Assembly: GCA_963702705.1 (NCBI GenBank)
Contig: CAVPDR010000002.1
Location: 1,189,457 to 1,253,456 of the forward strand
Direction: 5' to 3'
Length of the DNA stretch: 64,000 bases
Source: VRUE01 sp963702705
Lineage (GTDB): Bacteria; Actinomycetota; Thermoleophilia; Solirubrobacterales; 70-9
The notes beneath the pieces were generated by a model that ran no database searches, was not told the origin of the DNA, and worked only from the letters and a program-made list of their open reading frames with translations. Below are positions 51,237-61,505 of the stretch, piece after piece. Every line of letters begins with the position of its first letter. The first letter of the stretch is position 1. A program made the position numbers and the translations under genes.

Positions 51237-51902
51237 TTACAGGTCGGGCGGGGAAGCCGCCTCGCTTGAAAGCTCGTTTCGGACATGCCAGACACGCTGG
51301 ATCGTTGTGATGATGGTCAGCACCGCGATCAAGTAGACCGCGGGGGCCAAGAGCTCGAAATCGCCGAGCCCGGCCCCCTTGGCGAAGACCAAGCCGACGG
51401 AGAGTATGACTACCCGCACGGGACGCGTCGCCAAGCCGACCTTGCACTCGACCCCGAGCGCCTCGGCGCGGGCCCGGGTGTAGGAGACCATCAGCGACCC
51501 GAGCACCGCGACGACGCACATCGCCGCGGCGAAATCCTGGCCGGTGGCGGCGAAGTAGCCGGCGACCGCGGCGAGCACGATCCCCTCCTCGATCCGGTCG
51601 AGGGTCGAGTCAAGGAAGGCGCCGAACAGGGTCCCCTTGCCCGACATACGCGAGTAGCGCCCGTCGAGCGTGTCCATCACCGAGCCGAGGATGAAGGCGA
51701 TGCCGGCGAGAAAGAAGAGGCGCTGCGTGACCAGCGCCGCGGCGACAAGGTTGCCGATCAGGCCGGCGACAGAGATTGCGTTCGGGGTCAGGCGCGACTC
51801 GATCAGGCGGTCGCGGGCATAGGCGCGAAGCTCCTGGCCGTTGCGGGCCTGGCGGCCGTTGCGGCGAGGGCCGGGGGCCCTGGGGGGCGCCGAAGACTCC
51901 AT
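51237..51902 (-). CDS. CDP-alcohol phosphatidyltransferase, probably PI-phosphate synthase
   Basis: 221 residues, about five membrane spans. Active-site motif DTLDGRYSR ... GTLFGAFLDSTLDR matches DxxDGxxAR...GxxxDxxxD, with Ser in place of the usual Ala. Adjacent to ino1 on the same strand, so the acceptor is most likely inositol-3-phosphate. Extra N-terminal basic residues (about 30). Confidence 0.82.
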   Translation of the reverse strand: MESSAPPRAPGPRRNGRQARNGQELRAYARDRLIESRLTPNAISVAGLIGNLVAAALVTQRLFFLAGIAFILGSVMDTLDGRYSRMSGKGTLFGAFLDSTLDRIEEGIVLAAVAGYFAATGQDFAAAMCVVAVLGSLMVSYTRARAEALGVECKVGLATRPVRVVILSVGLVFAKGAGLGDFELLAPAVYLIAVLTIITTIQRVWHVRNELSSEAASPPDL

Positions 51903-51943
51903 CGTGGTCAGGCTACCGGGCGGGGCGGTCCGAGGCTCGGACT

Positions 51944-51992
51944 GAACTGCATCAAATTCTCATCCTGCTGGATTGAGAATTTGATGCAGTTC
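51944..51992. terminator. Long AT-containing hairpin between PAP2 and PgsA-like genes
   Basis: A perfect 19-bp arm (GAACTGCATCAAATTCTCA, 51944-51962) pairs with 51974-51992; with a one-base bulge the stem reaches a four-base loop (TGCT). No T-run follows on the minus strand. Terminator or processing/attenuator structure between two co-oriented genes. Confidence 0.6.
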
Positions 51993-52000
51993 GCGCGGTG

Positions 52001-52783
52001 TTAGGCCTCGGCCTCCTGTGGGCTCCTGGCGGAGCGCCAGGCCCAGGCGTGGGGACGGGCGCGAGCTAGCAGGCGGTGGGCGACGAGCGCGGATGCCGCA
52101 GCGACGCCCCAGCCGAGCACGACGTCGAGCCAGTAGTGGTTGCCGGTGACGATCACGACCCAGGCGATCAGCAGCGGCCAGGCGGCCCACCAGGCCCTCG
52201 ACCACCAGTTGCGGCAGACCCGGACACCGGTGATGCCGATCATCGCGGCGAAGGCGCAGTGCATGCTCGGCACGGCCGCGTAGGGGTTGATGAAGATCTT
52301 CGCCAGTGAGGAGTCGTGGTTGACGTTGGAGAAATCGGTGATCGTGTCGACGAAGCCGTGTTCGGGGAACATCCGCGGCGGCGCGGTCGGGTAGAGCGTG
52401 TAGCCGACCAGGGCGAAGCCCATTGAGACGACGAACATATTTCGGACGAAGTAGTAGGACTCGTTGCGGAAGAGGTAGAGCCAGATCAGGAAGCCGAGGG
52501 CGATCGAGAACTGGGCGTTGAGGTAGAGCTGGTTGGCGAGGTCGATCACCCAGTGCGCCGGCAGGAAAAAGGCCTGCACGCTGGGCTCGAAGAGGGCATG
52601 CGCGGAGCGCTCGAAGTCGATCACCTGCTGACCGTTCGCGATCGCCTCGGAGCGCTGGCCGTCGGCGATGCCGCGGACGAGCTCGTAGGCGACGTCGACC
52701 AGGACGAGGATTCCCAGCTGGCGGCCTGCGTCGCCCCAGCCTTGGGGCAGCTTGGATCCGATGCGGGCGATGGCGCGAGACAC
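52001..52783 (-). CDS. PAP2-superfamily membrane protein (Aur1/inositol-transferase-like)
   Basis: 260 residues from GTG 52783, six predicted spans. Phosphatase motifs: PSMHCAFAAMIGITG (PSxH) and GNHYWLDVVLGW (xHxxxDx), with YPTAPPRMF before them. The group includes Aur1/Ipt1-type inositol phosphotransferases, and the neighbours ino1 and PgsA suggest inositol-lipid headgroup chemistry. Separated from the PgsA-like gene by a strong hairpin. Confidence 0.75.
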   Translation of the reverse strand: MSRAIARIGSKLPQGWGDAGRQLGILVLVDVAYELVRGIADGQRSEAIANGQQVIDFERSAHALFEPSVQAFFLPAHWVIDLANQLYLNAQFSIALGFLIWLYLFRNESYYFVRNMFVVSMGFALVGYTLYPTAPPRMFPEHGFVDTITDFSNVNHDSSLAKIFINPYAAVPSMHCAFAAMIGITGVRVCRNWWSRAWWAAWPLLIAWVVIVTGNHYWLDVVLGWGVAAASALVAHRLLARARPHAWAWRSARSPQEAEA

Positions 52784-52824
52784 TGAACTGGCAATTGTAA
52801 TCCGCGCGTTAACGGGCGAATAGG

Positions 52825-52908
52825 CGGGCGGGTCCTGTCCCGGGGGAGGGGGGCCTGCGGGCGGGCCACGGTCCGTCCTCGACCCCCCTCCCCCGTGCCA
52901 CCCGCCCG
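52825..52908 (+). repeat. Structured palindromic repeat, copy A
   Basis: 84 bp bounded by CGGGCGGGT and ACCCGCCCG. Conserved blocks GCGGGTCCTGTC, GCCTGCGGGCG, TCCTCG and TGCCACCCGC are shared with copies B and C; the inner arms GGGGGAGGGGGG / CCCCCCTCCCCC are particular to this copy but still pair. Confidence 0.7.
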
Positions 52909-52921
52909 AATTTCCGCAACG

Positions 52922-53740
52922 TCAAGCGACGAAATTCAGGACCTGGTCTATGACTCGAGCGTCGTCTATCCAGGGCCAGTGGCCCGCTTCTCTTATTAGC
53001 TTGAGATCAGCGTTGGGAAGGGCGCTGGCGTATGCCTCGGCGAAGCGGGGTTTGAGGAATGGGTCGTTGGCACCCCAAAGGACCAGGGCGGGACAGGTGA
53101 GGCGGAACAGGTCCTTGCCGGCTTGGGCCAGGCGGTCCGGGTCGGCGTGGCGGTAGAGGGCGAGGGTGGCGTCGTTGGTGCCCTTGTCCAGGTGGCGCCA
53201 GATCATCTCTACGAACCACGGGGGCATCGGGCGGCCGTCGCCGGAGAGTTGGCGCATGATCAGAGCCATCGAGGACTTGGTCGTGGTTGCGTTGGCGAGC
53301 TCGCCGAGGCCGCGGCGGCGCCAGATCTGGGCTACCCAGTGCCAGCGGTAGCCCGGCAGCAGCGGGATGGCGTTGATCACGACGAGCTTCTCGACCAGGT
53401 CGGGCCGCCGCTGGGCGCCGATCAGCGCCAGCGAGCCCCAGTCGTGGACGACTAGCCTGCGCCGGCCGACGCCGAGCTCTTCGAGGCACTTTTCCAAGAA
53501 CGCCGAGAGCCCGTACATCGAGTAGTCGAAGCGCTTCGGATCCGGCCGATCCGATCGTCCCCAGCCCGGCATGTCAATCGCGATCGAGGCGCCTCCCCGT
53601 TCCATGAACGGAACCCAGTCCTCCCCATGGGTCGGGTTGCCGTGGCAATACACGACAGGCGTCCCGCTCCCGGCAACTCTGCGAGCAAACACCCGCACCC
53701 CATCAACCACAAGCTCAAGCTCTTCGATCGCGCGCGCCAT
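52922..53740 (-). CDS. Alpha/beta hydrolase, haloalkane dehalogenase-like
   Basis: 272 residues. Oxyanion motif CHGNPTHGEDW, nucleophile Asp in VVHDWGSLALIG, GWGRSDRP, Asp in WGANDPFL, and His in EAGHWPWIDD. An Asp nucleophile places it with haloalkane dehalogenases/epoxide hydrolases rather than Ser esterases; halide-binding Trp after the nucleophile is present (DW). ATG 53740 lies only 7 bp from the IS end, so its native ribosome site was replaced. Confidence 0.82.
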   Translation of the reverse strand: MARAIEELELVVDGVRVFARRVAGSGTPVVYCHGNPTHGEDWVPFMERGGASIAIDMPGWGRSDRPDPKRFDYSMYGLSAFLEKCLEELGVGRRRLVVHDWGSLALIGAQRRPDLVEKLVVINAIPLLPGYRWHWVAQIWRRRGLGELANATTTKSSMALIMRQLSGDGRPMPPWFVEMIWRHLDKGTNDATLALYRHADPDRLAQAGKDLFRLTCPALVLWGANDPFLKPRFAEAYASALPNADLKLIREAGHWPWIDDARVIDQVLNFVA

Positions 53741-53747
53741 GCCGGAA

Positions 53748-54776
53748 CCCTAGATGAGTAGTTCCACGACTCAGGCCACGTAGTCGACCAATGCCCGGCT
53801 GGGGCGCCCGAGTTCGTAGTTGAGCGAAACCGCCGCGGCAAGCGCAAGGAAGCGGCTCGCGATGCGAGCCCGCAACCCACGCAAGGTGCGGGCGCCGTGG
53901 CGCTCGAGGGCGAGGATGTCCTTAGCGGTCCAGTAGATCGACTCGATCCGCTGGCGCAGCGGCGCCAGGTGCAGAGCGCCGTCGGGCTCGTCTTTGCGGG
54001 CGGGCCGGACGATGGTCGCGCCGAGGGCGGCAGCATCGGCTTCGAAGTCGGCGCCGGCGTATCCCTTGTCGCCGAGGATGGTGATCGGCCCTGAGCGGTT
54101 GACCCGCTCCAGCAGCCGCAGGCAGACCTCGCGCTCTCCTTCCTTGGGCGAGGTCAGCGCCATCGCCCGGGGCGTGCCGTCGGGCGCCATCAGCGTGTGC
54201 AGACGCAATCCCCAGAAGTAGCGGCTGTGGCTGGCGCAGTAGCCGTAGTCGGCGGCGTCTGAGAGCGCCCCGCCGAGGCTGTTGGCCCCGGCTCGCTTGA
54301 CCGTCTCGCGCGAGCGGGCGCACTCCACCGGCGTGGAGTCGACGAGCAGCAGGTCGTCGTGCCAGCCGGGGCTCTGGGCGGCGAAGGTCGCGCTCATCGC
54401 CTCGATCGTCTCGGTCAGCCGCTCACGGCGCTTGTGGAAGCCAGAGCGCTTGGTGAGCGCCGGGAACAGGTGGCGCAGACGCTTGCAGGCTATCCGCACG
54501 AAGCGCTCGTCAGAGCCAACGCCCATGATCGACTGCGCGACGCAGAGCGTCACGACCTCCGCGTCGGTCAGTCTCCTACGGGCGTTCTTCTTGCCTTCGG
54601 GCAGGAAATCGTCGGCGGTGCAGAACACCGCAGTGAGCAGCAGGTCGAGGTCGGCGAGCATCGAGGCCCCCTTCGGGTCGGCGCTGATAATTGAGCACCG
54701 CCGACTTCGACCCTGTTGCTTATCTCCCCTGCGAGGCGCTCTTCGGCGTCGCGGTCGTGGAACTACTCATCTAGGG
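53748..54776 (-). mobile_element. IS982-family insertion sequence, apparently intact
   Basis: 1029 bp bounded by perfect 23-bp inverted repeats (53748-53770 and 54754-54776, outer bases CCCTAGATGAGTAGTTCC). It carries one complete transposase gene. No target duplication is evident: the flanks are CCGGAA on the left and CGTCAG on the right, so a rearrangement may have followed insertion. Confidence 0.9.
53771..54661 (-). CDS. IS982-family DDE transposase
   Basis: 296 residues. N-terminal LLLTAVFCTADDFLP and VTLCVAQSIMG are typical of IS982. Catalytic triad: D in LLLVDSTPVECARS, D in ITILGDKGYAGADF, E in RQRIESIYWTAKDI. The stop overlaps no other gene and the terminal repeats flank it closely, so the element looks able to transpose. 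Confidence 0.9.
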   Translation of the reverse strand: MLADLDLLLTAVFCTADDFLPEGKKNARRRLTDAEVVTLCVAQSIMGVGSDERFVRIACKRLRHLFPALTKRSGFHKRRERLTETIEAMSATFAAQSPGWHDDLLLVDSTPVECARSRETVKRAGANSLGGALSDAADYGYCASHSRYFWGLRLHTLMAPDGTPRAMALTSPKEGEREVCLRLLERVNRSGPITILGDKGYAGADFEADAAALGATIVRPARKDEPDGALHLAPLRQRIESIYWTAKDILALERHGARTLRGLRARIASRFLALAAAVSLNYELGRPSRALVDYVA

Positions 54777-54796
54777 CGTCAGCCGACACGACCTCT

Positions 54797-54877
54797 CGCG
54801 CGGGTGGCAGGGGGCAGGGGTGTCGAGGACGTACACCTCGCCCGCAGGCACCCCTGCCCCATGACAGGACCCGCGCG
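54797..54877 (-). repeat. Structured palindromic repeat, copy B
   Basis: 81 bp with 9-bp ends CGCGCGGGT / ACCCGCGCG. Read on the minus strand it shares GCGGGTCCTGTC, GCCTGCGGGCG, TCCTCG and TGCCACCCGC with copy A. The inner arms differ (GGGGCAGGGGTG / CACCCCTGCCCC) yet pair perfectly. Lies between the IS element and nth. Confidence 0.7.
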
Positions 54878-54894
54878 CCGATACCGTCTCGCCG

Positions 54895-55560
54895 TTGCCC
54901 TGGAAACGACCGCCCAAACGCCGTGTCCGCGCGATCCGCGATCGCCTGCGGGAGATGTACGGCAAACCGGTCAACGAACCGCACGGGCATCCGATCGCCG
55001 AGCTGGTCAAGACCGTGCTCTCGCAACACACGAACGACCGCAATCGCGACCGCGCCTTTGCCGCCCTGCGCGAGCGCTTCCCGACCTGGGAGGAAGTTCG
55101 CGACGCGCGGGTCGACGAAGTCGAGGAGGCGATCCGACCGGGCGGCCTGGGCAAGCAGAAGGCGCCGCGGATCCAGGCCATCCTCGAGCAGCTCGGCGAG
55201 CACCCCGATCTCGACTGGACCGAGACGGCGCCGGCCGGGGAATCGATGGCTTACCTGGACTCGCTGCCGGGCGTCGGCCGCAAAACAGCCGCCTGCGTGC
55301 TGATGTTCTCCTGGGGCATTCCGGAGATCCCGGTCGACGTCCACGTCCACCGGGTCGGCGGGCGGCTCGGCCTCTTCCCCGAAAAGGCCTCCTTCGAACG
55401 CGCCCACGACGAGATGATGGCGATCGTCGACCCCGAGGACGCCTACGAGCTGCACATGAACCTGATCCAGCACGGCCGCCGGATCTGCCGGCCGAAACCG
55501 CGCTGCGGCGAGTGTGAGCTTCGCCGAATGTGTCCCTGGTACCGTGCCGGGCGCAAATGA
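54895..55560 (+). CDS. nth: Endonuclease III-type DNA glycosylase/lyase
   Basis: 221 residues from TTG 54895. Helix-hairpin-helix LPGVGRKTAACVL with catalytic Lys, catalytic Asp in PVDVHVHRV, and the C-terminal [4Fe-4S] Cys cluster CRPKPRCGECELRRMC. Removes oxidised pyrimidines and nicks abasic sites. Stop overlaps the cytochrome start by 4 bp. Confidence 0.9.
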   Translation: MPWKRPPKRRVRAIRDRLREMYGKPVNEPHGHPIAELVKTVLSQHTNDRNRDRAFAALRERFPTWEEVRDARVDEVEEAIRPGGLGKQKAPRIQAILEQLGEHPDLDWTETAPAGESMAYLDSLPGVGRKTAACVLMFSWGIPEIPVDVHVHRVGGRLGLFPEKASFERAHDEMMAIVDPEDAYELHMNLIQHGRRICRPKPRCGECELRRMCPWYRAGRK

Positions 55561-55976
55561 GCAAAAAGACCTTCATCGTCTTCGGGCTGCTGGTCCTATT
55601 CCTCGCCGTCCTGATCCCGTGGCTCGCCTTCCGCTCGGACGGCGACGCGGCGATGGGCGCGCAGGAAGTCCCGGCCGACCTCAAGTCGGGCCAGAGCCTC
55701 TTCCAGACCAACTGCGGCACCTGCCACACGCTCTACGCCGCCGGCACCGACGGCAACTACGCGCCGAACCTCGACGTCCTGCTGGCGCCCGCCGGCCCGC
55801 CGGAAGGCCCGACGGCGGCGTCGACGATCAAGGGGACCGAAGGCCGCGTCCTCAACGCGGTCGAAAACGGCGTCGACAGCAGCACCACCTCGGGCCGGAT
55901 GCCGGGCGGCATCCTCAACGAGCAGCAGTCAAAGGAAGTCGCCGAATTCGTCGCCCGAACGGCGGGTGAGGGCTAA
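55557..55976 (+). CDS. Membrane-anchored c-type cytochrome
   Basis: 139 residues from ATG 55557. One N-terminal membrane anchor (FIVFGLLVLFLAVLIPWLAF), then a single haem site CGTCH in FQTNCGTCHTLYAAG and a distal Met in TSGRMPGGIL. Monohaem cytochrome exposed outside the membrane; electron partners are not identifiable. Coupling to nth is positional. Confidence 0.85.
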   Translation: MSKKTFIVFGLLVLFLAVLIPWLAFRSDGDAAMGAQEVPADLKSGQSLFQTNCGTCHTLYAAGTDGNYAPNLDVLLAPAGPPEGPTAASTIKGTEGRVLNAVENGVDSSTTSGRMPGGILNEQQSKEVAEFVARTAGEG

Positions 55977-55980
55977 AGCC

Positions 55981-56033
55981 CCGCCGACGGGCCTGAAACG
56001 TCCAGGATTTGGACGTTTGCGGCCCATCGGCGG
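55981..56033. terminator. Long hairpin between cytochrome and phosphoesterase genes
   Basis: 55981-56003 pairs with 56011-56033 (23 bp, three mismatches) around loop AGGATTT. The core GGGCCTGAAACGTCC is identical to the hairpin at 22451, here extended by CCGCCGAC. Convergent-gene position suits a bidirectional terminator. Confidence 0.65.
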
Positions 56034-56041
56034 CGTTGTCG

Positions 56042-57268
56042 CTAGTGCGCGAAGCGCAGGGCACTGAACAGCCCCGCGTGGTCGGAGTCCCAGAAGCCGT
56101 TGACCGGCTGGCGGCCGGTGACGGCTGACGCTTTCAGCTTGATTTCCTTCGGGTCGCGGGTCATCACGTGGTCGACTTGGTGGTTGAAGTCGGCGACGCT
56201 GCCGCCGGCTCCGACCGCGAGCAGGCTCGAGTTGAGGCAGCAGCCGAGCGGCGTGTTGGTGCTGCGCTCGCGCATACCTGCCCCGAGCAGAGTGCGGTAG
56301 GCCTGCTGGTCACCCGGTTCGACCGTGTCGTCGTCGGAGTTGAGATCGCCGACGAGGACCACCGGCAAGCTGGTCGTCGCCGGTCCGCCCGGGGCGACCA
56401 GTTCGCCGGCCTGCAGGGCGCGAATACTCGGCACCTGCGTCGCCGGGTCGAAGGCCTCGAGGTGGGTGTTGACGAAACGGAAAGTGTGACTGCCGCGGAC
56501 CTTGGCGTCGATCGCGACCCAGCCGCGGGTGACGGTGATGTTGACGCCCGAGATCGCCTCGGTCAGCAGGTTGGCGAAGTGGGCACCCCGCGCGTGCTTG
56601 AAGGTGACGCCTGCGCCATTGCGGGCCAGGATCACGTCGCGCATCGTCAGGCGGCCATTGATCTCGGCATTGGGGATCAGTTTGTTTGGGCCGTCGCCGG
56701 GAACGCCGTTTTCGTCGGCCGGCGCTTCGAAGTCGAACTCGTCCTGGGAGATCGCGACCCGGTACTGAGGCTTGCCTTTGCCCTTGTTGAGCTGGGCGAG
56801 CAGTTCAGCGAGGTAGTCGTAGCGGACCGTCGTCGCCGTCGGCACCGCGCCGGAGTTGAGCAGCGGTTCGAGGCTCGGCGGGCCGGTGCGCCAAAGCGCA
56901 GCCTCCTGCAGGCCGACGAGATCGGGCTTCTTCTTGAGAATCTCCTGGGCGAGGCCCTTGGCGCGAACCGGGAAGTCGTTGGCGGTCACTTCGCGCAGGA
57001 CCTGGCCGTTCAGCTCGGTGAATTCGCCGACGCTTTTCGCTCCGATCGGCGGTCCGAGGTCGGCGCCGAGATAGAGGTTGCGGGTCATCACGTTGACTTC
57101 CTTGCCCGCGCCCTGGCTCTTGCCATGGTTGGCCTCATGGCCCTTGTGGTGGCCGTGGTCGTCCTTCGCCTTGGCAGTGGCAAGGCTCGGCAGCAGGGCA
57201 AGGCAAAGCGCCACGGCAAGAGCAAGGAAAACCCCCGTTCGCCGGACCGGCAGGTGCACGTGAATCAA
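56042..57268 (-). CDS. Secreted endonuclease/exonuclease/phosphatase family protein
   Basis: 408 residues from TTG 57268, supported by GAGGAG upstream. Signal peptide GVFLALAVALCLALLPSLATA, then a His-rich linker (DDHGHHKGHEANHG). Catalytic pattern: MTRNLYLGADL, DLVGLQEAALW, FVNTHLEAFDP, LVGDLNSDDD, DHVMTRD and DSDHAGLFS. Probably an extracellular phosphodiesterase or nuclease; substrate not known. Confidence 0.85.
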   Translation of the reverse strand: MIHVHLPVRRTGVFLALAVALCLALLPSLATAKAKDDHGHHKGHEANHGKSQGAGKEVNVMTRNLYLGADLGPPIGAKSVGEFTELNGQVLREVTANDFPVRAKGLAQEILKKKPDLVGLQEAALWRTGPPSLEPLLNSGAVPTATTVRYDYLAELLAQLNKGKGKPQYRVAISQDEFDFEAPADENGVPGDGPNKLIPNAEINGRLTMRDVILARNGAGVTFKHARGAHFANLLTEAISGVNITVTRGWVAIDAKVRGSHTFRFVNTHLEAFDPATQVPSIRALQAGELVAPGGPATTSLPVVLVGDLNSDDDTVEPGDQQAYRTLLGAGMRERSTNTPLGCCLNSSLLAVGAGGSVADFNHQVDHVMTRDPKEIKLKASAVTGRQPVNGFWDSDHAGLFSALRFAH

Positions 57269-57360
57269 GTTGTTCTCCTCTTCGTCGGCGACCCACCCCT
57301 TCGGGTCGATTGCGTAGAGGCGCCTCCCAACTCCGCTAACCCACTATACGCGCAAAGGAT

Positions 57361-57388
57361 TTGCACGTATCCGGAAATCTGCCATACT
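57361..57388 (+). promoter_or_regulatory. Putative dnaK promoter
   Basis: TTGCAC at 57361-57366 and CATACT at 57383-57388 with a 16-bp gap, about 50 bp before dnaK. No HAIR repeat (CTTGAGT-N7-ACTCAAG) for HspR is visible near it. Confidence 0.4.
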
Positions 57389-57439
57389 GGCGCTTAGATT
57401 TCTTAGGCAGACCGAAACTAGAGCAGGAGGTACTTGATA

Positions 57440-59343
<1,904 letters not shown>

Positions 59344-59347
<4 letters not shown>

Positions 59348-60007
59348 GGGCGCCTCACGACGGCGATTCCCGGGGGGGCTCGGCCGCGGGTCCTGTCACG
59401 ACCTCGGGGGGGCCTGCGGGCGGGGGCGATGCCTCCGTTCTCGGCCCCCCCGAGTCCGTGCCACCCGCGGGTGAGGCGGGAAACGCCGGAGATTCGGGCG
59501 CCGAAGCTGGAAGCCCCGATTCGGCAGGGCAGGTCGAGAGCGATATCGATGCCCTGCTGGGGGACACTCAGCGTGAGCGGGACGAGTACCTGGACCTGGC
59601 CAAGAGGACGAAGGCTGACTTCGAGAACTTTCGCAAGCGGATGACGGTTGAGGTTCAGGCCGCCAATGCTCGCGGGAAGAGCGAGCGTGATCCGGGAGGT
59701 CGTGCCGGTCCTGGACGACTTGGAGCGGGCTATTCAGGCTGCGGGGCTCGACCCCGAGGGAGACTCCGACGACGGGCTCGCTCATGGTGTGCTGCTTGTG
59801 TTCCGGAGCTTGCGGGACTCGCTTGCGCGTCACGGGGTCGAGGCCGTCGACCCGAAAGGGGAGAAGTTCGATCCCACCGCTCATGAGGCGCTCTCGACCC
59901 AACCCGCTGAGGGGGTTGAGTCGGGGACTGTTGTCGAGGTGCTGCAGAAGGGTTACCGGCTTGGCGATCAGTTGGTGCGGCCGGCTCGTGTGGTGGTGAG
60001 CGAGTAG
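59344..60007 (+). CDS. grpE: GrpE nucleotide exchange factor, frameshifted as read and carrying a repeat insert
   Basis: From ATG 59344 the first frame gives an unusual Gly/Pro-rich N-terminus, then DEYLDLAKRTKADFENFRKR. Near 59682 (GGGAAGAGCGAGCG) one extra A shifts the frame; the body continues as ASVIREVVPVLDDLERAIQA and FDPTAHEALSTQPAEG to 60007. The N-terminal 30 residues (14-42) come from palindromic repeat copy C. Either a sequence error or a broken gene; GrpE should be essential for DnaK cycling. Confidence 0.85.
59384..59470 (+). repeat. Structured palindromic repeat, copy C (inside grpE)
   Basis: 87 bp (29 codons) with ends CCGCGGGT / ACCCGCGG, sharing GCGGGTCCTGTC, GCCTGCGGGCG, TTCTCG and TGCCACCCGC with copies A and B. 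Inner arms CTCGGGGGGGCC / GGCCCCCCCGAG pair. The length keeps the GrpE frame. Confidence 0.7.
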
Positions 60008-60010
60008 CGC

Positions 60011-61132
60011 GTGGCTGAGGATCTCTACAAGGTGCTCGGGGTCCCGAAAGGGGCTTCCGAGGACGAGATCAAGAAGGCTCACCGCAAGCTGGCGCGCCAG
60101 TACCACCCTGACCGCAACCCCGACGACCCGAAGGCGGAGGAGAAGTTCAAGGAAGTCCAGGGGGCCTACGACACGCTCTCGGATCCGGAGAAGCGCAAGG
60201 CGTACGACTCGGTGGCGGGATGTTCGGCGGCTTCGGCGGTGGCGGACAGGCGGGCGGACCGTTCGGGCCGGGCGGCGGTGGGCCGGCCGGCTTCGGCAGC
60301 GGCGACCTCAGCGACCTCTTCTCCAACATCTTCAGCCGCGGCGGCGGCGGGCGGGCGCAGACCCAGCAGGTGCGCGGGCGCGATCTCGAAACCGAAGTCA
60401 GCCTCGGCTTCGACCAGGCGGTCAACGGCGCCCAGGTCCAGGTCACGGTGCCGAAGGCCGAGCGCTGCCCGACCTGCAACGGCAGCGGTGCCAGGCCGGG
60501 GACCGCGCCGGTCACCTGCCCCCGCTGCGAAGGCCGCGGCATCGACGCGCAAAGCCAGGGCTTCTTCTCGATCAGCCAGCCCTGCCCGCAGTGCGGCGGG
60601 GCCGGCCAGGTGATCGAGGACCCCTGCCCCACCTGCCAGCGGCTCCGGCCTGACCCAGCAGACCAAGCGCTACAAGGTCAACATCCCCGCCGGGGTCAAG
60701 AACGGGGCGCGAATCCGCCTCGCCGGCAAGGGCGAGGCCGGACAGCGCGGCGGCCCGCCCGGCGACCTCTTCGTCGTCACCCGCGTCGCCACCTCGCCGG
60801 TCTTCAAACGTCTCGACGGCGGCAACCTCGAGGTGACGGTGCCGATCACGATCGCCGAGGCGCTGCGCGGGGCGACGATCGAGGTGCCGACCCTGGAGGG
60901 CACGAAGAAGATCAAGGTCGGCGCGGGCACCAAGCACGGTTCGGTCCAGCGCCTGCGCGGCGAGGGGGCGCCGAAGGCGAAGGGGCGCGGCAAGGGCGAC
61001 ATCCGCTACCGACTCGAGATCGAGATGCCCGAGAAGCTGACCAAGGAGCAAAAGGAGGCGGCCGACAGACTCGCCGAGGCCTTCAACGGCGCCGACCCAC
61101 GGGCCGAGCTGCTGCGAAAGGCGGCGCTGTGA
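60011..61132 (+). CDS. dnaJ: Chaperone DnaJ, two apparent frameshifts
   Basis: Start GTG 60011. J-domain ends with QYHPDRNP (HPD) and KRKAYDS; the frame then shifts near 60205-60215 (one G apparently missing) into GGMFGGFGGGGQAGG, a Gly/Phe region, and zinc repeats CPTCNGSG, CPRCEGRG, CPQCGGAG. A second shift near 60636 (extra base in TGCCAGCGGC) interrupts the fourth repeat; the client-binding domain runs to 61132. It delivers clients to DnaK. Confidence 0.85.
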
Positions 61133-61199
61133 GCGCCCAAATCGGCGCGGTGGCTGCCGGACATTCGAATCCGTGCCGATCTGGGCGCGAAGGTTTGTC

Positions 61200-61491
61200 A
61201 TGAGCCCGCGGCGCGAACGGATCGAGATCTCGATCGACTCCGATCAGGGCGTCTTCATGATCTCCGTCGCCGCCGAGCTCGCCCACATGCACCCGCAGAC
61301 GCTGCGGATCTACGAGGCGCGCGGCCTGATCCACCCAAAGCGCTCGCCGAAGAACACCCGGCTCTACTCCCAGCGCGACGTGGAGCGCCTGCGGCGCATC
61401 CAGCAGCTGACCGCCGAAGGCCTGAACCTGGCCGGAGTGGAGAGGGTGCTGGCGCTGGAACGCAGGCTCAGAGAGCTGGAAGGGCGGACCG

Positions 61492-61505
<14 letters not shown>
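61200..61505 (+). CDS. hspR: Heat-shock repressor HspR (MerR family)
   Basis: 101 residues from ATG 61200 (GTG 61173 is in frame). MerR HTH: FMISVAAELAHMHPQTLRIY and GLIHPKRSPKNTRLYSQRDV, followed by a helix. In actinobacteria HspR represses dnaK and clpB with DnaK as co-repressor, and this position in the operon is typical. Overlaps the clpB start by 14 bp. Confidence 0.92.

Noticed and set aside
53741..54782. Target-site duplication at the IS982 element
   Set aside because: The flanking bases on both sides do not match over 5-9 bp.
57269..57439. HspR (HAIR) operator before dnaK
   Set aside because: No CTTGAGT-N7-ACTCAAG-like repeat is visible there.
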